DNA from: Membranipora membranacea | Lineage: Eukaryota > Bryozoa > Gymnolaemata > Cheilostomatida > Membraniporidae | Length of the DNA stretch: 60,000 nt | Direction: 5' to 3' | Assembly: GCA_914767715.1 (NCBI GenBank) | Contig: OU612067.1 | Coordinates: 29,364,162-29,424,161 of the forward strand | Shown: in pieces, positions 25,001 to 37,600 of the stretch | Numbering within the stretch: the stretch's first letter is position 1 | How the letters are laid out: every line of letters begins with the position of its first letter | Made by a program: the position numbers and the translations under genes | Notes under the pieces: model-generated | The model's database searches: none | What the model was told of the DNA's origin: nothing | Seen by the model: the letters and a program-made list of their open reading frames with translations, nothing else

Positions 25001-28000
25001 TAGCTTATGAAATCAATAGAAAAAAACAAAAGTTCAAGGTCGGATAGTCCGCAATCTATACATCTCCTTATAAATAGAAACTACCTTTATACTTCACAAC
25101 TGGTTGGTTGGTGGTGGCTTCCTGCGGTCCTCCCCAACCCGAGTCAAACAATATGGCTGTCCATGGCAGGCAAAACAAGTCACTCATACCCTAGTGAAGT
25201 GAAGGGTAGATTCTCTTTGCCTTGGAGTGCGAGATGGACCACCTGTTGTTATTAAGGTGACATATACTTTTTATGTGACAGCGGCTTGACATTTGATTGT
25301 GGTGGATTATTCAATTTTATTGCATTATTGATCGACAATGTAATATTATTGATGGCATAATTGAAATCAACAGGGCACTTTGAATAACGAGATTAAGAGA
25401 TTAACTGGTAATCGGGGTTAATCTGCACGGAATTTGTGTTTGACACTTCTGATACTATTTTCCCTTATTACTAGAACATCTAGGGGCGTACGGGTAGTTT
25501 GTCACTCAGAACCGTCCCTGAGAGCACATTGGCTGGCCACATACAAACAAAATCAATCCCTCAGAGCACAAAATACAATATTCCACCCATTTTCAAGTTG
25601 TTGCATGAAGTTACTTCCTCTTTAAAGCATTGACAAATTATGGGCAAGCTAAAGGGAAGGGTCAAACGGTGGAGGATTATACAAAACAGACACCTGCGCT
25701 CTGGTGTCATATGAAAGCTGAGATCGATGTGTGCGTGGTAGAGATTTTGGTTATCTGACACTTTGCCATCAATTCTGGCTTTATTGAGTTTATAAAAGAG
25801 TATTGAACCTGGAATAAACTGATATGTAGATTGATATTGTGTTGTCATTAGGAAATAAATCTTTCGAATTTACGTAGTATCGATGTGTCAACTGCTATAA
25901 GCTGCTCATTAAAGTTTTCTATTTTTATGCTGTACCACCCATATTCAGGAGAAGTGTAGGAAAAGGGTACAAAAAACTCGAATTGCCATCGGAACTTATT
26001 TGCATTTTAACAACTTTCCATAATTTTTGTTCCGCACATTTCAATAAAAATATGCGTAGGTGGTTTTCTCGAATATTTCCCAAGTTTGTATGGTTTCTGT
26101 GCACCAATTATGGTTTTCCTCAAAATAGCAACTATGGCTATGAAGTTTGAAAGATATTTATGATTTCCTTGAATTTTACGGATGGTTTTTCAATCTGGCA
26201 GCTTACATAAATGAGTCCAATATTTGAATATATAAATATTTGTTGACAACCCTGATTGACTGGCTGCTGTCAGTGCAAAATCAATTTGAAACATACTTGG
26301 AATAGTTTCTCTAATAGTTATTTGGAGCATACCAATTCTCAATTGTAACAAGACATATTGTGGTACATTGCGCATAAATTAGAGGTCGGCTCAAACCCAA
26401 TGTTTAAGAGTATCCAAGATCTAAATTGCCCAGACACACATTGTTCAGGACTTTTAATAACTACTGTAGAGAGAAAAATTCCAGGACGATTCGGGCATTC
26501 CGAAGTCTAAATTGAAATTCAAAACAACATATTGGTATGTTGTAACTGCTATGCAGCGACATGAGCCCTCAGGTGCTTGTTGATTGACATGCGACATGTG
26601 TCACTCACTCGACAGTCGAGTGGATTGTCTCCTATGCCACCACTGTCATGTTCTACATAAAATCTGGAGCTAATAGCTCAACAGATATCATGATTTATTG
26701 GCGTTTGATAACGCAGCTGAATATGAGAAGTTTATAATTGGAGCGGAGAACGAAAAGAATTCAGCCCCACTCAGATGTTTGCTTGATATTCAATAATAGT
26801 CTTTGACCATGCATTGGTAGGAGGCAATAACATTGTATCCAACCAATAACACATTATAATGATCTCTATAAATGTTAATAAAACATTCTGACACTTGATT
26901 TATGAATGTAAAAAAGCCACGATTATGGAAATTGGTTCATGTCACTTCAATATTTTCAACAGGATGCCTTTCTTATTAAGACTAAGAACAATAGCTCTAC
27001 GAGTGGTGCAACTATAGCGTACCACAAAGTTTTTTTTTATTATTTTATTCAGCCAAAATCAAAGGCTGCATTCTGTGTCAATGAACATGACATGCAGTGC
27101 TGGGTAGAAAACAAGCCCTTTCCTGACTAGTGGCACGTTTTGCAATGGAAAATAAAACCATGTTCTGTATAAACATGCAGATATTTATGTTGATTCATTA
27201 TGACATCTGCATCTGACACTTAGTATTTGGCGAGATAGATCCACCAAAATGGCACAATAATTATACCAACAATCCCATGATTTTATTGGATTAAAACACA
27301 CATCACACCTGGATGTGTTTACAGACCGTCTCACCTAGGGTACCCTCTGTATACGACGACAACATGTATCTACTCGGGTAACGGTGCATCTAATGCAGTT
27401 CATTGGTGCATCTAATCCGATTTCCGTAGGATCAACACAGCAATATGATTGAATGAGGATGGAATAAACATTTACCAATTTCTTTCCACAGCTCAAACTT
27501 TAATATTCCTTTATTCTTTTTTTTTTATTATCGACTCTTCCGTAACCAGTATGTCGAATTTTAATTATTTTCAATTTTTGTTTACAGACAGATGGACAAT
27601 GAGATCATGAGATTTAATGGTAACAGTAACACAAGGCAGACGGAGCCAGCCCTCGACGCTGACGTGTCCTGTGATGAATACTCTTATCTGAACGAGCAGC
27701 AGCAGTCTATATGTACTAGATATCCTCATGCTACGGCCTCAGCTGTACAAGGTAGGGCAACTCCCAAATCATTGAAACAAAATGAGTCATTCCTATGATC
27801 AAAAACAGCATTATAACTGGCAAAGTTTATATTTGAAAATGAATTTGATGATTGCACAGTAGATTGTTATTCCCTTCCAAAAAATTAGTTGATCTTCTTC
27901 TGTGCTGACCTCTAAACACAACTTCATGAAATATGCCATATCAAGTCAGGTGATCAAACCTCTGTAGAAGGAACACAAGCATCAATATTTATTGCAATTT

Positions 28001-30400
28001 TGTAGGGCTGAAGTTGTCACTTCATGAATGTAGGCGACAATTTCATGGTCATCGCTGGAACTGTTCTCACCTAGATGAAAGTATAGCCAACTCCCATCAG
28101 CTACTACAAACAGGTATTTTGACATACAGTACATCTTGAAATCCCTCTCAATAATATGATGGCGTTGAATTCTTAGAAAAATGACTAGCACGCCTCAACT
28201 GTGAATTCAAGCGGACATTGCATCATGGGATATTGCGGCGTAGCATTTCGGTTATATCCAAAATCCAAATAAAAAAATTTATAACCACGCAGACAAGATG
28301 ACATGTACATTTTTTATGATCCGGGTTTGAGAAAAGGCTAATTAAAAGGTGACTACCTCACAAAGATTTATAAAAACAAGTCTGGAGTGACTAGAGAATA
28401 GCATAGACATGAGTTGAGTTTGTTACGTTACCCAATTGTGTGACCCCCATAGCTGATCAATCAGTCAGCCGTAGCTGACCATGTAACTGTGCTGAGACAT
28501 GACTGTGGTTTAGACAGGGCAGCATTCAAAATAAAATTGAAATCTGAGGAGGTTGACACTTTAGTTAAAGATGTTCATCAGCTGATCTTGTCACAGCGAC
28601 ATTGTGGAAATTCCTGTGGAGCCACAGTGTAGTATTTCATCACTGACATAACCACTGTCATCATTTCTGGCAGCTAGTGACAAGTGTGTTAGACTGAATT
28701 ATTGCAAAAAATAAGTAAATACTTCCCTTATATGACTAGTGCCTTTGGGTACAAAGATTTCAGAAAGATAGCTTCGACACTTGGCATGTGAGTAAACAAC
28801 TAATGGTCTGTCACATGAATGTCCATTCTGAAAAATTTGAATTGTTTATTTGTTTTAAATCTTTCAGGTTACAAAGAAGCGTCATTCACCTATGCCCTTG
28901 CGGCAGCGGGAGTACTACATCAGATCGCCAGGGCTTGTTCTCTCGGTAAAATAGCTGCATGTGGCTGTGAGGCTAAACCCGTCTCCAATGAGTTTGAGTG
29001 GCAGGGCTGCAGTCATGATTTGGGTTTCGGAGCTAAATACTCGAGAAAGTTCCTTCAAAGCTTGGAGGACGAGTATTCCATACCTGCAGTCATGCAAACG
29101 CATAACAGCAAAGTAGGCAGAAAGGTGAGAGTTTTTAAAGAATATCCGACTACTTACAACATTTCTATATCAACACTTGGAAAATGATAATGGTCCTGTT
29201 GTAGATGAGGTAAAGAAAAAAATCTTGGTCTGCAATTGTATTGTCGAAAATTTCACTATAGGTTACAATTTAACTACTCTATTTGTACACAGAAGGGAAT
29301 GATTCTGAAGGACTAAATATGGCCAATATATTCCACACCATCTCCAAACCTTCTGAGTTATCAATTAATTAACACAGTTTCTTTCGTCTCGTCAACAGGC
29401 TGTGATAGCACAAAAGAGCACTAAATGTAAGTGTCACGGACTGTCAACAAGCTGTGAGATTAAAACATGCTGGCTCTCAGCTCCTGATTTCAACAAAGTA
29501 GGCGACAGACTTAAATCTCTCTACGAGAATTCAGTTCTGGTGAGTAAATATCATGAAAATTTTGTGATAAGATTGTGACATCAGGCAATGTATCGCCTTC
29601 GATCGGCTGTCCCTCTCCCCCACAACACATTATCTAGGTGAGAATGCAACGGGTCAGTCGGAGGTGTAAAAGTCTGTTGGTACTAAACTCGGAAGCAAAT
29701 AATGATCTGCTGTCTTCCTGGCAATCCATCCAATCACACTGTCTTACTAGTCCGTAATCAGGACAGGAGATTTTAACTGCAATATCAATATCTTATGATG
29801 AAAGAAAGTCAAGTCATTATGTTACACAAGGATTGAAATGTTTCCGTTCTTCTGCAAATTAGAACTTCCACTCCACCTATATGTGGAATTTTAGTTTACA
29901 ACCCCTCGACATAGGAACTCAAGAAATCATTAGATTATCACTTTTAAATGGAATGATGAGATTATATACCAGAAGTTGTCTTTCTGAGTGAATGGAAGGA
30001 CAATTCTTGCTTTACTCTAATACTAATGTTTTTTATTCTTCAGGTAGAGCAAAGAAACCTAAGGAGGCAGCTCACACTAGATAATCAGGCATCTATACAA
30101 GAAGACGCAGTCACACGATACGAGCGTGGCGGTAACTTAAACAAGAAAATGGTGCACTTTGAGCGATCACCGACGTACTGTGACGCGATCCCCTCACTTA
30201 ACTTACCCGGTACAACAGGGCGAGTGTGTAACAGTACTACGAGCGAGGATATAAGTAGCTGCTCCGCTCTCTGCTGTGGTAGAGGTTACTTTACAGTCAA
30301 AGTTAGACGAGTGGAGAAATGTGACTGTGAGTTTCACTGGTGTTGTTATGTAGTATGTCAGGAATGCGCTTACGATGAATGGGTCACTGTCTGCAAGTGA
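22057..30400 (+). CDS. Wnt family secreted signalling ligand
   Basis: Six exons join in phase to 1224 nt (407 residues plus stop): 22057-22253, 27588-27751, 28006-28113, 28868-29124, 29399-29539, 30044-30400. The start ATG has an AACATGG context. An unusually long N-terminal region of about 48 residues precedes the hydrophobic segment [18 protein letters not shown]. Wnt hallmarks follow in order: [57 protein letters not shown] with the acylated serine at about residue 258, SPTYCD, a GTTGRVCN block with an N-S-T glycosylation site, CCGRGYF and [11 protein letters not shown], ending in Cys-Lys. The product should be a lipidated glycoprotein acting on Frizzled receptors. Subfamily is not assignable by eye. 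CHGLSTSC replaces the usual CHGVSGSC/CHGLSGSC. Intron 1 is 5.3 kb, the others 0.25-0.75 kb. Confidence 0.93.
23942..24262 (+). other. 106-codon open frame in Wnt intron 1, unassigned
   Basis: The frame begins with ATG and ends in two hydrophobic stretches (around [14 protein letters not shown] and [15 protein letters not shown]). An AATAAA signal lies about 50 bp after the stop. The first half is basic and hydrophilic ([14 protein letters not shown]). No homologue was recognised. A nested single-exon gene, a relic or chance are all possible; length alone does not decide. Confidence 0.22.
24429..24652. repeat. Degenerate minisatellite, unit about 28 bp
   Basis: About eight imperfect copies of ACCTGTATACCAGTGTCAGA, with spacers of variable length, follow each other in Wnt intron 1. 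Units differ by substitutions and small indels, so the array is old. Confidence 0.65.
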
Positions 30401-31659
30401 GAGCATAGCATGTAGTCCGGTACATCCTTATAGCGAAGGCAAGTTGGAGTCAGGCGCTAGTTTCACTGCGACATTTAGTGATACATGCGATTCAAGTTAT
30501 ACAAGTGCATATGACTGAGAAAAAACACTGTGATAGTATATACCACATTTGATTTACTTACAGCAATAACAGTAGTTTTAACTAAGTTGGTTTTATCATA
30601 CTGGGGGCTTAACTGCGCCCAAATTGCAGCTTAAAGTTGTAGTTACAGCCACTGAAGCTTTCTAAGCCAAGCGCTTTACAGCAATCACATTTCTAACGAG
30701 AATTTTGGAGCAATCTACTGATACTTGCACACCGGTAGTAGTTACTAAGGCTTGCCCAATGTTTTATACTGACCTGTGAGCTCATCTATATACAAAGTTG
30801 TGAAGATGAGCTCTCAAACCGTAGATTAGCTGATCCTATTGGGCTGCCTTTTTCCGAGCTTGACAGCGCTTGCTGCTTACAGCCTGTAGTGACGTGCCTT
30901 TCCTTGTGCAGGCCAAACACTTTTTTTTCTTTTTATGTCAGCATCAAATCTCTATCTTTTATAATGTGCAACAGCTATTTTTTTCATATTTTATCTAAAT
31001 ATTTATTTTTCATGTCTAGCAATATATTTCTACATATATAAAAAGTTGTAATAATGACTGTATATGATTGCAGAGAAAAAGCATGGGAAGACAAATGATT
31101 GTATTGGTCAATGTAAACAAAAACTGAATACAGATTGTGGAAAGAATCTTGCAAGAAAATAGACTTCGATGTTGCAAAATATCTTAGATCCGTCAACATA
31201 GATATGCAAGGGGATTGTAGTTTCCTTATCACAAAAAATAACATGACTAATAATGATATAACTTGTGATTGTGATTAAAGCTCTGATTAATGTTTAATTA
31301 AAAACGCTGAAGGCAAATGTTGGTGTACTTTGCACATGACATGATAATATAAATATAATGTAAAAAAATACAAATCTACTCCACTCTCTTGTTAACCACC
31401 AAGGAGTTATATGAAGACAACCCTTTACTCCTTGGTACCCCAATGTTTGTTTGTGTGCAGATTTCAGGGCGACGCTGGTGATCACTGCAACAAAGCACAC
31501 TCGACAAGTCATCTGGTGGTGATATAACACAATACTCAAATTGGTCAATCTATTGATCCGATGCGTGAAACACCATAAACATTTATAATATCATATAAAT
31601 TATCCTGAAACTCAATATTTATGCATCAACGACAAGTAAAACAACCATGGAAGGTACAT
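30401..31659. other. 3' region between convergent Wnt and SKAP-like genes
   Basis: This stretch holds the 3' UTRs of two convergent genes. A hairpin with perfect 10-bp arms GAGCTCATCT / AGATGAGCTC lies at about 30779-30813. The palindrome TTTAATTAAA at 31293-31302 supplies an ATTAAA polyadenylation-type hexamer on both strands. No further coding signal. Confidence 0.4.
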
Positions 31660-34600
31660 TTAACATGCCGTGAAAGCTGGAGTGAGATACGATACAGGAA
31701 CTAGGCCTACTTTACTGTTTAGTAGGGCAGTCCACCATCCCTTCTCTTCGTGCTCTCTCTGTACTACGTGTAGAACATCTCCTTCTTTAAATGAGAGTTC
31801 ATGAGCGAGATCAGCCTCACAATCACAAAGTGCGTAGAACTGGTTAGCGTAGTCATCAAACCTGGCACTGATAACGGGTCTATCAGGGGGAGGGGGTAGA
31901 GCCCGCTTTGGAGTTGGGGGAAGTACGGCAGGTAACGGTCTATTAGGAAGAACGGCAGGTAAGGGTCTATTCAAGTTTGCTTTCCCTGGTGTAGGAGGTG
32001 CCTCTGTATAAAAAGAACACAAATTCAACAAAATCATAAACAGAAACCCTCTCACTTCTTCTCAGGGTAGTCTGAGTGCACAGACTCCAATCAGAGTAGA
32101 CTTATTACCACAAACTCCTCAATTCTCGCCACAAACTCAATGAAGAGCACCACTCTCTAGAGTCCGAGCACTTTGTCTATCACTAAGACAATTGGTGTCC
32201 ACTAGTTTCCTTTCTAACTATCAATAGGTCATTTTTACCCACATTCAGAATTTCACCATGATTGTTTAGGGCATAATTAAGTATGCAAGACGAGGAAAAT
32301 CAATTTCCAAAAACATCTTGAATTCGTTAGTAGATGTCAATTTGTTTGAATGGAGGGAACTTTACATCAGACTCTTTAGTAGAAGGGACATGCATATGAT
32401 TTCAATGGCTTGAGCGTTGAGATTAGATGAAAAGTGATCTAATTTGCCTGCATTCGGTTTTGCCTACCAGTAGAATGCCAACTCTCCCTGAAGAAGATCC
32501 TTGGATTCATCCAGAGGGTCCCAAGTCCGTGTAAAAGAGGAGGGTTATGTCTGGGTCAACTACCCATTCACATTCAAGAAGAATCCAGTTACAGAAACAG
32601 AACAATGCCAGCCAATTTGATTTGGGTTGAGACATACCTTCTCCCTCATCATATATTTCCTCTTGCGTTTCCTCACCACCGCTCAGCTCAGCATAAATCT
32701 CCTGCTCATCGTCGTGCATGAGCGGAGGTGGGACATCAGTAGGAAGCTCAGCCCCACCTTCATCATATATTTCCTATTATAATAGAGGGAATAGATGGTT
32801 TAGTTTTTGACGATGTAAAAGTGTGTTTATTCATATGTCCACTTATATTTATGGACAGTTGTGAGCTGTGTTGCGACTAGTAAGTCTCATCATAGATATA
32901 CAAAGCTCGTCCAGACGGGGGGTCTTTCAATTAGAACCAGCCAAAATCGCAATCGCTCACTCACTGAGTGTGTAAAACCTGCTAGGGGTCTCGCTCTTAG
33001 ATCGCTCACTCATTGTTGAAACTATATACATTCTGAGTGAGCGATATGGGAACGATCTTGTCTAATTGAAACACCAAGTGAGCGATAATTTTGAGCGATG
33101 TGATAGTGATAACTTGTTTTAGTAAAGAATCGCTCTTTCTAATTGAAAGACCCCCCAGGCAAGTTCTACTATTTTACTGCTAATCAACCAAGTCCAACTG
33201 TCTCTCAGCGTACCTACACCTTGCAGATTTTTATTTGAGGGAGAATAACTCCAAACTATCACTAAGGGGTCATATGAAATCTATAACATGTCATGCTTGT
33301 TCAAGTCTGAGATTATGCCCTGCACAAAAAAAGTTTATGAGCAGCAAATAAATCAGGCAGCTCACTACATGGTTTGCTTGACCTCGAAGTAAGCTTTTGT
33401 GGTCCAAGATAAAGATCTGTTGACAGGGAGCCATGACAAACACCAACCTCTAACCTGAACATTGGATAATTTAGCAGTGCAGAAAATTGTTTAAGAGAAA
33501 TGAAAGATTCTCTCATAAATAAGGAGAAGTAAAAATGTAGGATGGGGAAGGGCTGCAGGACTTTAACAAACCTCAGGTGCAGCGGGTGGGGGCAGCGTTT
33601 CCCCTCCATCATCATATGTTTCCTCACCATCATTCTATCAAAATAATATACAGAACCTATGATAAACACTGTGAGTTAATATCATATCAAAAGGCTAACA
33701 ACCTAGTATCAATGAATTATAATCTTTGCTAGTATGGCAATTAACCTATCAATGGGAGCAATTTGACATGTTGCTTGGTTTTTTTGTTGTATCAGTTCGG
33801 GTCTATAGACTGTATACTGATATGCTCATGCGCCACAAAAGTATACAGTCTGTAGACCCGTACAGATACAGAAAGCAAAACAAGTAACAACACGGTTTCT
33901 CACAAGGTGTCACAGGGCAGCAAGACTACAAATGATTACGGGTTTTTTATCATTTTTTCGGGTCAGCACAGAGAATACTGCAAACAACTTCCTCATAAGC
34001 CAAGTAAAAGCCTCATTGGAGTCAAATGATGTTGGGAAGGGATACATACTTGTATATAATATGTAGGGATACATACTTGTATATAATATGTAGGGAAGGG
34101 ATACATACTTGTATATAATATGTAGGAAGGGATACATACTTGTATATAATATGTAGGGAAGGGATACATACTTGTATATAATATGTAGGAAGGGATACAT
34201 ACTTGTATATAATATGTAGGAAGGGATGCATACTTGTATATAATATGTAGGAAGGGATACATACTTGTATATAATATGTAGGGATACATACTTGTATATA
34301 ATATGTAGGAAGGGATACATACTTGTATATAATATGTAGGAAGGGATACATACTTGTATATAATATGTAGGGATACATACTTGTATATAATATGTAGGGA
34401 TACATACTTGTATATAATATGTAGGCCCTACTGTATCTATAAACTCAAACCATTGACAACGGAAGGCTTCTACAACTTGATAGAATGCCACATTGGAACT
34501 TGTCACCCCAGGCCTGAAGCTACAAGTGTAGAAATGTTAATAATAGCACCTATTAGGAGGTACTAGCAGTACTTACCACGGGAGTAGGTGGTAATTTCTT

Positions 34601-37600
34601 ATTTAGTCCAACAGGAGCCTCACCTCCATCATCATAAATCTCTTCTGCCAACAAAATGTGAATAGTTTATATGGAGCACGCAAACAAACAAACTCAACTC
34701 CTGAACTAAGTTTTGCATGAAATGCCAATTAGAATATCACCAAAACCATTGTTGCATGAGGAGCCAAAAAAAGCCATATGGCAAATTTATATTTTCATAC
34801 ATTTATCTTTACATTGTATTACGCAGTTGCAAAACAAAAACGACTAAATAATCTAGTGTAAGCACTCAAAATCTCATGGTCAAGACACACTATGCGGTTG
34901 TAACCTCAGTCAGAGGTTTGCTCAGAGGTTTGATCAGCGGAGTGCAGAGCAATATGCATGATGTCACATTACTAACAAATAAGCCTCAGCTGATTCTCAG
35001 ATGATTAATGTGTATATAAAATAAACTCTACCTCTGTCAGTGTGTTTAGACCACAACTCTAGATAGAATTTTCGCTTTAATACTTTCTCAGGTGTAAGAA
35101 GCAGTAGAGCAGGACCAACAACTTTCAGAGAATAATGTACTCCAATAGACGGGAAAAGAAATCTCTTTTGAGTACCTCTTGTTCAATAAATGCTCACCCT
35201 CAATTACACTGTCAACACCAGTAATCGATCCAGCAGTGATAGATCCAGCGTCTGACCCTGCACTGCTAGCCTGTGCCTTATCTCCGGAGGGTTTGGTAAG
35301 ACTGTCTATAGGGGGGTGAGGTACATTCGACCATTCACTCACAGCTATAATCCACTGCTTCATTGTCTCAAAGTCCTTCGCTGTGAACTAAACAATACGG
35401 TAATATATTATAATACTATAATATGTCTGTACCAGCAGAAAATCACTAAGCAATGTTGCATGTCGCAGTCATATGTGTGAAGCACCTGCCTGGCCCTGCC
35501 GATGACTCTGCATCAATACTGCTTGGCGTTGACAATGTCACAAAGCACCTTGAAATGAGTAAATCGTTATTACCTGATAGCATCGTTGTGCAAGAGCCAC
35601 CAGCTCAAAAGCTCCGTCCTTCTTTATCTTGGCGGCAGCTGGCCTGGCTTCATAATCTAAAAACAACCACTGAGAATCATTTAATGTTGTGGAGTCTTTT
35701 TCTTGACTATGAGATAATATGATACCTGGCTGTATTTCAAGTTCTAGTTTCTCTGAGACTTGAGCTGAAACTCGTTCGATGATAACTAGATTAAGTTTGA
35801 TACGATTTGCCTACATTTTAATTGCTCTCTCAACCTACTATGAGCGGCTGCCGGCCAGAAGTCTCCATGGAGGGAGAGACACCCCCCTGATGTCCATCAC
35901 CACTTTCCCATCATGTAGGTATGGTGGATATCCCAGGCGGGCTCATATCATGTAATTTCGGTGAAATGTCTAATTTAAAAGACTAGTGATTAAATCAAAT
36001 TTTTTTATCTGGAATTACATATGCCTGTATCACCGATAAGCCACCGGAGGTTGGAGGGGGGAACAACTCCAAATTTCAGGCAAATCAGATCAAACTTTAT
36101 TTAATATAAAAGGCTTACCTTTGAGGGTGAAAGCACCCTTTTGTTTCTTGTCACTCTCTTTATCAAAGTAATAGAATATACCATTGTGTATAACACAGAA
36201 TCTCTTCTGGAACAAGTTACCGAACAGTTTACCATCTGTCAATATATAAAGCAGTGCTCAACATTGAGATGCGGTCTTCATCAATTTGCTACACTACACA
36301 CAACCAAACGATTAATGCATGAACAGTATATCTAAATACCGATAACAAACGTAACTAATATTGATGAAAAAATACGCCTCACTGCTATTTCCATTCTGTA
36401 TCTACAGATTTGAGGAAATTCAATACATATCTTTGGCCTGCTAAAAGCAGCATGTTGCAAACATATTAACAATACAAGGGTTCTTTTGGAATGAAAGATC
36501 CGGTTAAACCTGATCAGATGAATTTCGAAGAAACCAGACCGAGTGTCCCCAAGAGGAAAAGTGATTGAATACTGGATGGACTTAACAGAAGATTTTGTAG
36601 AGAAGTTGTCAGACATGTAACCACAAAAATGGCAAAGTCACAAGACATACCCGGACGCTTTTTCTCCAGAAATCCTTGTATGGTGGCATCTTTAGTTATG
36701 GAGGCAGCGGATACTTCAGCGATGCCAGACTCATCTTGAAATACAAAACAAAGAACAATATTTACAGACTAGAAGCAACAAAGTTATGGAGAATGCATGG
36801 TAGGTATTGTCTTTATCTTCAGGCGGGAGTCACCTGTTTAAAACTACAATTATGCATCCAGCTGCAACACAAAAGCAAATGGTTCAGAAAAAAACAGCCA
36901 AATACCTCAGGAAGAAACACAGAACCAGATAAAGATAGATAGAGAAAATCAAATCTTAGGAGTGGGTTTGATTAGGGAGCTAAAGCAGTTCTCATTGTGA
37001 ATATTCCTATTGTTTCATTTTGAGCCATCAAACCAGGTGTAGCCAATAGATCATGGAAATATAAGGGGTGGTTATAATTGTGACCGTAAATCTGGTTGTC
37101 CGATCATGATTGTTTATCGAGAGAAAGAATCATCAATCGAGTTCTAGCCTACAGCTAGGTTGTCTTGACAAAGCTTGTCAAGACAAGCTAGCCTACAGTC
37201 TTATCTCTAGTCCAGAAGCTAGCAGTATAAATCAATACAGTTCGAAGTTGTCTTGTCATGAATATAGAGGAAACAACTTGTTGATGTTTCCCATTATAAG
37301 GAATAATATGAGGAAGTCGCTGTAGCCAGGGAGTTCAGAATGTAAACCACACTCCCTGACTGAAGCACAAAGATAACATTTCGCTTATAAGTTGCAAAGA
37401 GGATATAAAGTGTCTCAATTCTGAGGAGTTTAAGTTGAGGTGCATGTCTGAATGATAATTTGCAGTGCAGTGCAGTCTGACTATACCTTTACTTAAACTG
37501 TAGTAGTCTTGAGGAAATTGTAAGATAAATGTCACGGTGAAAACAAGTGTAGGTTATTCATGTAACACTACACCAACATAATCTGTCCATAACTAGATAT

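Larger units (their letters stand above)
22254..27587. other. Wnt intron 1
   Basis: A 5.3 kb intron separating the signal-sequence exon from the first conserved exon, a common place for Wnt regulatory elements. It contains a degenerate minisatellite (24429-24652) and a 106-codon open frame (23942-24262), both listed separately. A near-perfect palindrome, CACTCGAC-A-GTCGAGTG, lies near 26606-26622. No other structure was recognised. Confidence 0.5.

Noticed and set aside
33910-34506. Long minus-strand frames encoding repeated YYIQVCIP / HIIYKYVSL / YILYTSMYP
   Set aside because: They are the three frames of the 13-unit minisatellite, which happens to lack stops. There are no splice sites or family features.
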